The position numbers were made by a program, and so were the translations under genes. From NCBI GenBank assembly GCA_005408345.1, contig SEMN01000347.1, positions 434,001-498,000 on the forward strand: DNA of 64,000 nucleotides, written 5' to 3'. The notes under the pieces were generated by a model. It searched no databases. It was not told the origin of the DNA and saw nothing but the letters and a program-made list of their open reading frames with translations. Shown here piece after piece: positions 36,901 to 50,100 of the stretch (position 1 is its first letter; the number at the start of each line of letters is the position of its first letter). The DNA is from Macquaria australasica. Its lineage: Eukaryota > Chordata > Actinopteri > Centrarchiformes > Percichthyidae.

Positions 36901-39900
36901 AATGCTGGAGTAAATAATTGGTTCTCATATCTATGCTCGAAACATGGCACAGTGTAATTAGCTTTCCTCGCTGAAATGACACTTCAGTGTCTGTTAGTGA
37001 CTGCTGATGCAGGCTGAATGCAGGGCCTCATAAATCAACTGTTTTTGTGTCTGTTTCTGCGTGTGGGCGGATTATGTCGTGGCTGTTACAGTAAAGCAAT
37101 GACATAAGGTGCCTTTCGTCGCAGTCCATAACAGTTACAGAGAGTCATAAGGGGCAAGGGAAGCTGGAATGGAGTTTTTTTTTTTCTCCATACTTCTAAA
37201 CGCATTCAGACCAAACTGCAACAAGGATGTGACAAACAAATAGCTCAAAATCAATCATCAGTATAATGCCAAATAGGCACTCAAGGAACGTAGCTCTTCC
37301 TGTTGTTGTTGTTGTATTAAGTGAAGACAGAGCTACAGAGATCCACAAAGAGGGAACAACAAAGTGCTAAGCAATAGCACTGCGACAAACCTGTGAAAGA
37401 ATGGCTTGAATGAAATAGATATCGCCATGGCAAGACGTAAGCATGACACAATTCAACAGAAATTATGGAAAAAGATGGAAAAACAAGTCCAGGCTAAGTT
37501 ATGTTGTCAAGAAGACTGGCACTCACGGTCAACAAATGAGGTGAAGAGCATGCGGAACCGGCTGAGTCGGCTCTTCTCATCAGCCCACATTCGCACGACT
37601 CCCACACCGTTGTTCAGCATCACATCATTGGCCACGGTGCTACAGAACTTGGCCTTGAGGTTCTCAATGGCGCTGCTGCCGTCGTACACAGCCACAAAGT
37701 TCTTCTTGCACTCATTGGAGTGTTCCATCTGGTACTCCATGAAGCGCAGGTAGATCTGCAGATACACAGGATATGTGAATCAATGTGGAGGCAGACCTTC
37801 ACAGCAATCTTTAGTTTCACCTCACGGCTGTCTAACCATAATCAGTAGCTGTCTCTTTATGACAGCAAATACATTAAAAATATGCATTAAATCAGTAAAA
37901 CAAATATAACTGAAAAAAACAACACAAAAACGTTTAGCCACCAATAAGGAATATAATTGAAAAGATTAAGAGTAGAACCCTGTGATAGATTGGTGACCTG
38001 CCCACCTCTTCCCCAGAGCATGCTGGGATAGGGACAGAATAAGCAGAAGATGCATTGATGGAGATTAGAAGCAATAATAACACAGTAAATCTAATCTATG
38101 TTGTGATGCAAGCATGCATCATTCATATCCTGATAACTGGCTACTTAGAAAAGTAAATCTTGAAAAATATCTGTCATGGTGCTGCCTGCTCCGTTTCCCT
38201 CACACTCTTTTCTCTAAGGTGTGTCTCAAATGAGAGAATGCAGCAAGGACTGAAGGCTAGTGAGCTGAACCTGCACCTCCTCCCCACATGAGAGAGTTTA
38301 GCTGGAGTGCAAAAGCAGTGGTGTGCTCAGGTGGTCCTTTTCAACTTATAAAGTCGAACATTTTCCACCAAGAAGTTAAAAAAGCAGTAAATACCAGTGG
38401 GAAATTCAGGCAAGTTTCATGACACTCAATTTTACAGTGTGAGCTGTGACATTTCTCTGTAACACATTCAACAACTGGCAAACATATTTCTTACCTGTGA
38501 TGATGACAACCCAAAACACAGCCACCTGGTAAATACAACTCCAACTACCTTACGATTTGATGAGGATCACTTGCCTATTAACCAGTTGACTCAAAAGCAC
38601 CAGTGTGCCCTCCAAATTCTTCCTCTGAATATACCATTTCTCAGCAAACCTCTTGACTTGTTTTAGCAGGACAAAGCACAGGTGTAACTGATAACATTAA
38701 GGATAAGCCATTCCAGTTAGCGAGCATGTTCAATAGGGCCGTGGAACTGGCTCACTCCAATGCAATGTGTTGGTATTAATGTTATTAATGACACCTGTGC
38801 TTTTCTTATTATCACATGTCAAAATGTCTGCTGTGAAAAAGCTCTATTGAGATACAACTTGTGTTTGTGCCCGTGTCCTGTGTTTAGATAGACGTTTTCA
38901 ACAGCAGACATTTTGACTTGTCATAGTAGGAAAAGCACAGGTGTTGCTAATAACATTAACAACGGCTCTGTTCCATTCAAGTGTCCTAGTAGGCTAAGCC
39001 ACCACAGTATGCCAGAGAGACAGCATGCACAATACCAGGACCCTGAAACTGACACAGCTAAATTAAATTCAGCCCTCATTAGTTTTATTATTTACACGTG
39101 CTTATCTTACTGTGGCTTTTTCAGACTGCCAGCCCAGATATGACGACGACGTCAAATCCAGAGTGACGGATGTGTATCAGAGTGGCTGTATACCAATAAA
39201 AACTCAGCGATGGAGGAGTTCTGCACCGCGACTTGACAGCGCAATTGTTTCGAGGGCGAGATGATGGATCTCCATTTCTCATGCCTATGTTATTACCACA
39301 TTAACCCATGCAGATAGGTTGGTAATGTGTGGACACACAAATCCGATCTGATCACTTACAAATAACAGTGCGGACAGTCTGTCTTTAAGATCTGATTTGA
39401 GAAACAAATCTGATTTGCCTGCAGTCTGAACAAAGCCAAAATGTCTTCTGTGAAAAAGGTCTATAACGGCCGGGCAACACCACCGACCTGAGCAGCGCAT
39501 GATGGCTACCTCGCTAAACTGCCGCGGCTCGCACTCATGTGGAGTCCACACAGAGAGCGTTCCTGCTGCCAGCTCTATCTTTCTACATTGACTTTGCCTT
39601 TGATAATGGCCATCAATAATACAATGTTTCATTTCATGATACATTTCATTTATATTTAGACAGAAAAAGGTTAAGAGGCTTGTGCTTATTGTAACGGGAG
39701 TTTTAAAAAATAGATTTTTTTCATGTCTGACATATTCTGCAGATATCGATACTGAAACTGAAAGGTTTACTGTTGCTGGTTTGATGTCAATATGACTATC
39801 AACAGATAATTTTTGTCTATTTTTGCTGAGAACTGCGTGTGTCAAACGAAAAAAAAAAATAGGCGAGACGTCGAACTTCTAGATGAGCAGCGCTGCGTTG

Positions 39901-41280
39901 CTGCTCTAACCTGTTAACAAGGGCGCCAAAATGAAAAGCAAGAGGTTCCGCAATGCTGTCCACTAGAGGTCCTCAGTGAGATCCTCGCCACTGTGACCAG
40001 CCACCTGCCTGCACAGCAGCTGCTCGTTTGCTTGTTAGTTATCCTAAACGTGTAGTAGTGTTAAGTTTCAAACTGCAGTGCAAGAAATTACAAAATAAAT
40101 ATCTTATTGTTATCTAAATTGTGTGAATACGTCAAATCAGCAGTAATGCCATGATACGATCTTGGCCATAGGGGGGGCAACAACTTGGATGAATCTTCAG
40201 CACATTTAGCACACAGGCACCTATAACCATGCAGCAGCAGTTAAGTAGCTGCTCTTATACTGCTGCTGAGTGTGCTGCTCTGTTCCTTCTGCTTCGTTGA
40301 GCTAATATCTGGCTAGGCAACTCAGGGCAGCTGCTAAATTCAGATCCTCTTCACTGCTGCCTCACACAGCACATGCACGACCAGTGAAATGACTGTGGGG
40401 ACTAATCTGTGTGTGTGTGTGTGTGAGTGAGAGAGAGAGAGGGAAGTTAGGTGGTGCATGTGTGAGTCATGCATGAATGTTTGCACGTGTATGCATAATA
40501 CATGTGTATACAAATAATACTTTGTGAGTGTATCGTGTATGGGAAATTGCTCACAGTAATCTATGTGACAGCACATTATGTAATTTGTGACTATGTGTGC
40601 ATCTGCAGTTTTATACTTAATTAGATGTGCATGAATTTGTGCGTGCACGTGTGTGTGTGTGTGTGTGTGTCAGTATATTGTGGCCAGTGAGTAGCATAGG
40701 AACATGCTGATGACTCATTTAGTCATGAGGGAGAAGCAGAGCAGCAATGAACCAAAGCTAACCAGGCTATGGTAGTAATTTCAATGGGATTTTGGATATC
40801 CACTCATAAATACCAGAATTTATGAGAACACGTCACTGGGCTTTCAGTCTTGGCTTAAAATTGTGCTTATGAATCTCCAGGGCTGTATTTTATAAATGAA
40901 ATTTGTCTGCATTGCTTTTTCCCCATACTGCCTCTGTGTATTTGCACTGCTCATACCCATTATGTATTCAATTACAATACACACATACACCAGACCCTAG
41001 ATCGTAGCTATTTAAAATGTACCTAACATGGATTGAAAGATAGGATAGAAGCAACACATGCCATCATTCCTGATGACTAATATGGCCCCTTGTACTGACC
41101 TTGGACTGAGGAGGAGCCCTGATGGTCCAGATACAGTCCAGGGCATCACCAGGCTTCACTCTCTCTTCCTCCTCCACCTGACTGGAGCGAATAATCCCAT
41201 CCCATCCGCCGATTTCAAACTGACAGTCTGTAGAGAGTCAGAGGAAATGTGGAGGAGAGGTAAGAAGCACAAGAACAGGA

Positions 41281-41348
<68 letters not shown>

Positions 41349-44139
41349 AAAGGGTGAAAGATGGGGAAGGTGAGAAAGGGGTCACATGGAGGTACAGGAG
41401 AGAAGCAAGGAAGAAAAAAAAGGGGGAGAAACAGAGAGAGAGGGAGAAGAAAGAGCAGAAGATAAAAAGGAAAAAGGATGAGAAGAGTAGCATGACAGAC
41501 AGACTGACAGATGAAGGATTTTATTTAAAGAAGTAAAGGATTTAAGGTTGAATTGAAGTGAGCACAGCGGATTAGGATAAAGGACAATAAGAAGACAGAG
41601 GAACGAAGGAAGAGAGACAGAAAGGAAAGAGCAGGATAAAAGAGGTGTGTGTTCTTTGGTGTGTTTAAATGTGTGCATGTTTGTGTATGAACATCCTTTC
41701 ACTTAATGTACAATTGTGTGCTTGTCAAGGTACATTTGCACGTTCAGCATTCACGTCAGAGTGCAGAGATAGCCTCCGGTAAGCTTCAGAGCACAGAGGA
41801 GCTCTTCAAAGAGGATCGAACACAACCGGCAAAATACTGAAGAGCTTACCTGGGATAGGGTTTAGCAGTCCACCCACGTGCAGATGGAAATCAGGGTCTG
41901 AAATGATAAGATTTGGGAGGCACATTACTCTCAATCCACACAGCAAAAATAGGTAAGCAGAGAACACAAGATAAGATCCCATTAAGGCAGGACAGATAAA
42001 GCAGAAAGGGGTCTGTTTGAAGCTAATATCTGTCGCCTGGTGGGAGACACTGATTTCTAGGCATACTGGGTTTAGATTCAGGAGGCTCTGATGTTGAACG
42101 TATGTCTGCTGAAGAACCAGAAAAGTGAAGGAAAGAAGGCTATCATGTTTGGAAAGTTGGAGACCCCATGGGCGACTTGTGGATGTCCAGCCAGCCCATT
42201 TTCAGTCATCTTTTACTGGTAATCAACACAAACAAGACGGGCAATGCAGAAAAATTATGATTTAGGGAAGAAAGGTATCTTTCCTGTCACACTAGCCGTG
42301 TTTCCATTCAATTGTCAAACAAATTTTAGTTTTGAAATGTCGCAAAAAGAAATGCAAATTATTGCTACATCAGAACTTATTCGGCAAAGGCATTTCCATA
42401 TCCCATTTAACGCATCAAATCTTTTTTGACAAAGGCAAAAACCACTTCAAGTGAGTGTAAAAACGTTTTTGCGCCATTGAGGATCAAATTTTGCTGTTTC
42501 CATACAGCTTTTCTAATACATCAACATCCACATGGGAACACAGCTACTGAGATCAGATTCTCCTCTATGTTTTGGGAGACTTTGTAAAAGCAAACTAACT
42601 GGATCCAGCTCTCCACACATCTTACCCAAAACCTTTGATGTGTACAGAAATCAGCTTAAATAGTCTGAGGGTGTACTGTGGAGTTACATTCACTGCAAAT
42701 ATACAGTTTGGCTGTCCCTACCTGCAATGAAGGTGTATTTGATGCGGAAGCCAAGGCCTTCCAGCTCCTCGTCGCTGGTGAACTTGATCCACATGAAACG
42801 TCCCGTCGATGTAACCAGGCCTGGGTTCTTTCCCCCACAGAAGCGATCAATGAGTGGCGAGAAGCCAAACGGCCCATCACGGATTTCGATGTGATCGAAG
42901 CGGCACTCGAATGATGGCTCGATGTAGTAATTCTTATCAAAAGCAAGCTGAATCCTTTGTCTAGGAAGAGCTTTGGTGAACAAGGGGGTGGGGAGAGAAA
43001 GGAAACAAAAGGGGTAAATCCGGGAGAGGAATCAAATTAAATCTTGCTTTTATAGGACAAAGAAAAAAGGGATGGTATTCTAAAGCATACATCAAAAGTA
43101 GAGTCAAATATGAGTTCATCTGGAATTTGAAGTTGAGCACTTGGGCTGTTACTTCTAACCCATGAGCTGACTGTGTGGAGAGCAAACTTTTTAGAAGTTG
43201 GCTCAGACTTAGGTGAAAGGTACTATAGGTAACCAAAGCCTGTTTCAGACAAATACGTAAAATGGCTGGCCCTATCTATTTGTTAAAAGTGATGGCTTTT
43301 TTGTCATTCAGACATAGCTGACTTTCACTGTATTGGCAGTTCTTATAGAATTATATAGAAAAAGCCAATACTTGGCACCTGGGGCACGAGACGGAGCGAT
43401 GTCCCTGCTGAAGAACAGCACTGAGTTATAATATAAAGGAAGACGAATTCTCTGTCCTCTCACAGGCTGCATCACTGGTAGGTAGGTTGAGCATGAGAGA
43501 ACAGAACAAAACTCACTACAATTTTATTTTAAACAAACACAAAGGTGCATATTCACATGTGCAAGCATGCATCCCACACATACACAAGCATACACGAACA
43601 GAGACACAGTGTGACATATCAGCACAGCTGACTCTGAGGCAGCGAATCCAGAACATTCAATGAAATGCATGCAGTGCAGTCACAGCATGAACTGTAGTTC
43701 ACAAGTTCACCTGTCATGCAAATCCAGAGTATGTCTATATACTGAATGGACAGAGCTCTTTTATGGCATTACCCCCCACCCACAGAGGAAGTATATAACA
43801 ATGGCAATTCATGCCTGCCTTGGGATATGAATCATACAAAATAAAGATGCTGAGGATGGGCAGTGGGGCTCTGAATCATCTCTGGCATGGAGAAGCCAAT
43901 AATGCCCCATTAGAGATATAAGAGCGAGGTAAAGGGCGGTACATGTTTATGGTACAGTGTGCAACCATAATGCAATAACACAGGAGATTCTCTTTTCTTT
44001 CTCTGTGTGTGTGTCTCTGTTCTTGTCTTTGAATTCGAGCCTTTCTGCTTGAACGACCAGCTTGTATGCCTGCACTTCCTGCTATCTGTGTGTTCATTCC
44101 CTGGTGTCTCATTCTCTCTATAACTTTCTATCTCCCGCT

Positions 44140-44181
<42 letters not shown>

Positions 44182-47100
44182 GTTGTGTTTCCATCACTTC
44201 AGAGGACATTACATTGACTTACATTCATTTCCTTGAGACTCGCCCTAACCTTAATCATAACCACTACTTGCCTAAACCAAGTCTTCACCCTAAAATTGAA
44301 TGATTTACGTTATGGAGACTATGATGTTTTGTCCCCAAAAGGAAGGCGAGCCCCCACAATGAGACTGTGTAAACAGATTTAGGTCCCCACAACATGAGTA
44401 CTACACACACACACACAAATAACACAGCTTGATACAGAAAGAGCAGAAAGCATAATCACTCGATCTATTGAGATTATGAACTGGGGGACATGACATAATC
44501 AATGAACCTCACTAACCACCAATTATGATTACAAACCTATCTGATTAGCACTTGTGCCAAACGTGAGCATCTCTCTCTCCATGAGAGGCAGAATAAAAGG
44601 CTTAACACAGGGGCTCGGATATGAATATGACTAAGGCCATTCATGACCAAATAATAGCAAATGATAGGTTCCATCTGTCGCTTCTCAGACCCACTGCGAT
44701 GTAGTTCTGCACACACCAGTAGGCTGCCTGTGATGGAGTCACAGCTTATTCATCAACAATAGTTCTGGGCTTGATTTGTCCACAGGGGGAGCCCTTGAAC
44801 CATGTGTAAAATCAGTTCCCCCTCACAGCAAGAAAAATACCAAGCACACATCTCATCTGCATGAAAGCCAGTACTTTAACTTCCCGGACAAACAGTTCAT
44901 CAATTTAGTATGAAAACACATCAACCAATCTCCCAAACCTCATCTCCTATAGCTGCTAACGATGCTTTTCATTATGACTCCCGTGTGGCAGGCCACCAAA
45001 TTACTGATGACTGTGATATTTCTGGTAAACACTAAAGCGTTGACAAGGACACATGCAGTTCAGCGATATGCCACCAAAGCTCAGTTGTGTAGCAGATGTT
45101 CATCTCTTTTATGTTGCATTCAATAGCGGAGTCTTCTGGCACACCCTGCCAATAGAGATGAACACAGCACTGCTCTGATTAGGCCAGAAGTCAGGGGCTA
45201 CCCACAATGCGCCACTCTCCATCATTTTCAAAGGGTTATATCTGTGGGGTGAAACAAACTCAGGATGGCTCATTCGGGAAAATGTCAGGCTGATTGCCCA
45301 CCAGCAAAGGAACAGAAAATCAGATATGGGGCGAGGTTATATAAAACAATGTCAGTCAGACTAATGACATTCACTGAAGGAGGCAATATGCTGAAAGGCG
45401 GGGAACTGTGTCAGCTGTCTGGATGACAACAACTACCAAGCAGAAGATGAAGCGTTCAGATGGAAAACGACTCTGCTTTACCTTCCAGGATGTACACACA
45501 CTCCTTGTTGGGCGGGTAGGTGTTGGGGTAGTTTGGCGATGTGAACACCCCGCCATTGATGTTGCGGACCCATGTGCCACAGTCGTTCTGGTTAGGGCTC
45601 TGGCTGCCATGATCGCTTGGGGAATCTAAAAGGAGAAAGGCAGAGAACAGACGGACACATGAGTTATTGAGTCGGGGATCAATGAGGGAATGATTGGAAG
45701 GCAGGGAGAGTGGAAGGAGTGTTGGCACAAGAAAAGGGAAAAACAAGCAGGTAATAAAGAGGGAGGAATGAACAAAAGAACCCCTTTGTCCTATAATACA
45801 AGTAGAGCTAATTCCTCCTTATTTGAGACTGAACATTAATGGAGCAGAAGAGCATTTGAGTTTTAGCTTACCTTTAGTTCTCTGCGCCAGAGCGAAAGCC
45901 TCTTCTATTAGAAAGAAGAGTATCCACGCTGCAAAACAGAGATACAACACATTAGTCACAGGTGACGTGATACATTTATATATTTGTGTTCAACAACAAA
46001 AATAATGGATATCACTTAACAGCCACAGAAGAAGTAAGTGTGATCAGCTGCAGTATTGATTTCACCTGAGCTTGATGAATAGAGTAGAATATAGATCAAT
46101 ACAAATTTTAAGTAAATTCCTGATTCAATTGGTACATTTTAAAAATGTGTTGCTGAGAAAGGAGGAGGAGAGCCGTGAGAGAAAAGATAATCACAAGGTA
46201 TCTATCAGTGTAGGCATGTCTTTACAATACTAGCGTGAGGATATAGCGTTCAGGATATAATCATATCACTGTCAGTACAAAGCATTCATGAAAGGGCAAT
46301 GCTGGAAACATATTACAGAGGCATTTGGTGATGAATCATCTTGTATATGATAGAGCTAAAAGATGACTGAGAATTAAAGACAAATGTCTAGTTGAAGTTG
46401 CTAAAGTTGACATTTCTAACGAGCTCATTGGGGATAAATGGGTTGCCATATATTTACATGTATTAAACAGTTCCATTTTATTAATGTAACCAATGATATT
46501 CATTATTCCTCTACTTGAAAACACAAACCCTCAGACAGCATCATCTTTTCAGCGAGGGACAATATTTATGAATTGTTGTCATATATTTCTTTATTTTGGC
46601 TCTGTAGTCCAGTACTCATCACACTGAACTAGGACTGCAACCAATCATTACTTTCTGCCTATTATTTTCTTGATTAATTGATGAATTGTTGGTCTATAAA
46701 ATGTCAGAATATAGTGAAAAAATGCCTTCCTATTTCCTAAAACATCGTTAAAAAGCTTTTTTTCTGTAATACAAACAGTTGAAACCTAAAAAAATCAAGT
46801 TTACTATCACATAGGACAAAGAATAGCAGGTAAGTATAAGCTGGATCCAAGGAATGTTTGGCACTTTTAGAAAAGAATGACTTAAACGATTCATCGATTA
46901 TCAAAATAGTAGTTAATTTTGTGACAATTAATCGTTTCAGCTCTGCATTGAATGGACTTTTTTAAAGCATGCCTTAATCAAGTTTTACTTGAAGAGTGAA
47001 AAGTAGCAATAAAAGCACATTAATTGCAGCAATAGTATTAGCTGTGGCATTAAAGTGTAGTGCCAGTAGTAGTTGTGTTTGGAGAAGAATGCTGTTATAT

Positions 47101-50100
47101 AATGAGTATGGTTAAAGTGGTTTAGGGTAGCTTCGTTAACTTCAGTAGCAGCAATGGTAAAACTAGAAGTAGTACTACTAGTAGTGGCGCTAGTAGTAGA
47201 TATAGCCGGATTATTGGAGGTAGCGATAGCATTAGAAGTAGCAGAACAATAGCTCTACAGTGGGAATTGGCTAGCAGTAATAACAGAAAGAGCATTAGTA
47301 GCAGGAGCAAGTAGTAGTTCATTAAAGATAGTTTCAAAACCATCAACTCTCATGCAAAACCACGGGACTCTAACCTACTAATCTGCAGCCTCTAGGCACC
47401 AGAAACAAAGCATTAGCAGAAAAAACAGGATTACAGGCTCCAAGGCTTACAGCACTGATGAGAAGACGGGCATGGGCAGAGTATGGCTACAGACAATAGG
47501 TGAAATATGTTTCATTACAATATCTGCACCGAGGGCGAGCATGTTACAGCTTCTGACACCGTCTTGCTCTGATAAGCCGCTGTAGACCTGATCCCCACTG
47601 AGTTCATAATAGGTTGGCCCGCTCACATCGAATTAGAAAGCGAGCGTGAGCCTGGCACGTTGCATAATGGCACCCAGGGTGGAAGGATGGAAGACCGGGG
47701 GGGGGGGGGGGGGGGTCTAATGAAGAGGAATGCATGGTTAACATAAGCAGTGAACACAACCGCACCAATGAGCATGCATGTTTGAAGGGATTCATTTTTA
47801 AACGCACACATACACACGGCCCCCAGGCTCCGGGTTCCTCATTATTTCCATCTCCATTATCTTGCAACTAAGTATCGTAGGTGGGAGTATGAACTGCAGG
47901 CACATTTAGAGAACAGACCACCCAAACTCAAGAACCAAATAACAGAAAGATGCTGTAGGCTGCCACGGAAGCTTTTTTTTTCTCCTTTTGCTTATCCAGT
48001 CATTAAATCTTATAGATGGCAGGAACGCTGTAAACTGCTGCTGGTCTCAATGAAGTCATCCTTCCAAGGACTTTTGGTTGGAAATATTAACAAAACAGAA
48101 TCTGTAAGAAACATTGTTTTTGGCAAATGGTTGTTTTACCTGTAAGAGTCATAAACCAAAGAGCTGAAGGCAGAAATATATGAATATTTAACCTGACTTA
48201 TAAGGCAAAAGTTGCATAATTTATGTAGGCATTTGTAACATCTTTTGTAGCATTATAAATAAATCACAAGCTAAATAAACTTGCAGCCATTGTCCCTTCA
48301 CCACCAAGAGAACAACTTGTGAGTGTGTAAAACTGGGCGATGAATGATAATGAGTGAATAGAAACAAACACAACAGTGTACACGGATCAATAAATAGGCT
48401 GTCTTGCAAAGTCCACTATAAGGAGTGTCAATATATAGGCCTAGGCTTCTGTAGGTTGGGTCATTCATGTGAAGCTAAGTTCCTTAAAGAAATATTTCCG
48501 ACATTTGAAGGCATCGTCATATCCCACTGAAAGAAGTTTTTATCTGACCTTTGTTCATTTTAAAGAAAGGAGAGGAAAAATTACCGCGGGTTCAACTCCC
48601 CCGATTCTAGGTCATTTTTACATCACTTCTCACTTCGGTTTACAAGCCAAGTTAAGGCTGTAATCTGCTTTTTTCTCTCTCGAAACTGACTACACATTAC
48701 CAAAAAAACAAACAAAAAACAGATGCCAACACAGCCTTCTGTAACACGGGACTACAGAAGCACTGGAAATGATGATAAGAGCTGATAATGTGGAATTCGA
48801 GTCAAGTCCAATAAGGAGCTATGACCTTAATTACTTACATTACAAGGATAGGATATAGGCTACCAGCAGCTACAAATAGGCCAACACACAACAGGCCTAG
48901 GTAAATTAGCATTATTAACAAAAGGTCTACCCCACTAATAAATCTTCATAATCCAATAAAGAGGAAATTATATGTGATTAAAATGAAAAATGTGGTATGT
49001 GACACGTGATAGCCTAGGCTACACCTGTGGCCACTTACGAGCTAATTAGACAATATATTAATTAAGATAAACAGAATACCTATTAACAGTTAACTCTGTA
49101 ATTAGTTAAATAGAAGCCAATGCCCTACGAGCACACAATCTACAAATATGCACCTGTTCAACCACACAGCCACTGCAGTAACCTGACCACACCAAAGCAC
49201 CACGAACGCTGCCCTGAACGCACCAAGAGATTCTGCAGTGTTGTTATTGCGCTGCGGCGCGCGCCTCAGGTGTTTGATGGCGCGAGACAGTGGCTGGAGC
49301 TCGAGCAGCAGCACGCGCACAGGTCAACGGACTCGAGCGTCTGGCCCTGAACTTTGAGTTCCCTTCGCCACGGAGGAGAAATTGTCTTTTTTAGGACACT
49401 GTAGTTGTAAAAAGTGTGAAGTAGGCTTATAGGAGCTGCTGGCTGACTATTTTATTCACACAAATGGTTTTATATTTTTTAAAGAAAAATGATGGCACCT
49501 ATTTGCCACCGAACGCGGTTCTTTTTCTCAGGACAATATATTTGTTATGTCAGTGAGGTACATTTAGACGGTCAGACTGTATGTTTATTGGAAACACTTA
49601 ATGCTCTCTGAGCCCCTGTATGGATTTCAAATAGCATTTGACCTTTGCTGTCCATTATAATCATGCATCCCAATCAGACTGCACTCACGTAGGCTGGTAT
49701 ATGGAGGGGGGCACAGCTCGCAGTGCCCAGCTGCTTTTCACAGTCCATCATGTAGGAGCATTACAGTAAAATAATACAATTTGCCAACAGAGGATTCATG
49801 AAACGCTTTAGAAACCATTTGGTGTTTGGAAATTTTAGTTTTTTCGTTCTTTCCTTCTTTTTTAATACATTGACTGGGCTCAAACCAACCAGACTTAACC
49901 AAACTCAGAAGAACCTGTCTGGCTTCTGCTGAATCTTAGAAAATGGGAAGCAGACCAACAGATGCTGGGACTTGAATTGCTGGATTATAAATCAGTGGTT
50001 AATGGCGATGTCGATCAGTGATGTGGGCAATAAAACAGGAAGATTTGCCATAAACAGTCACAGGAGGGCAAGTTGAAAGGCTACTAAAGACAAATACATG

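Noticed and set aside
38656..38965. Possible CRISPR-like repeat array
   Set aside because: There are only three units, one is inverted, and spacing is irregular. The genome is clearly vertebrate.
39285..39845. 186-codon minus-strand open frame in a neto2 intron
   Set aside because: It starts inside a non-autonomous transposon copy (39114-39437), shows no recognisable domain, and has no splice partners.
41215..41702. Serine/phenylalanine-rich and lysine-rich frames
   Set aside because: They are translations of the (GAAA)n microsatellite and its purine-rich flank.
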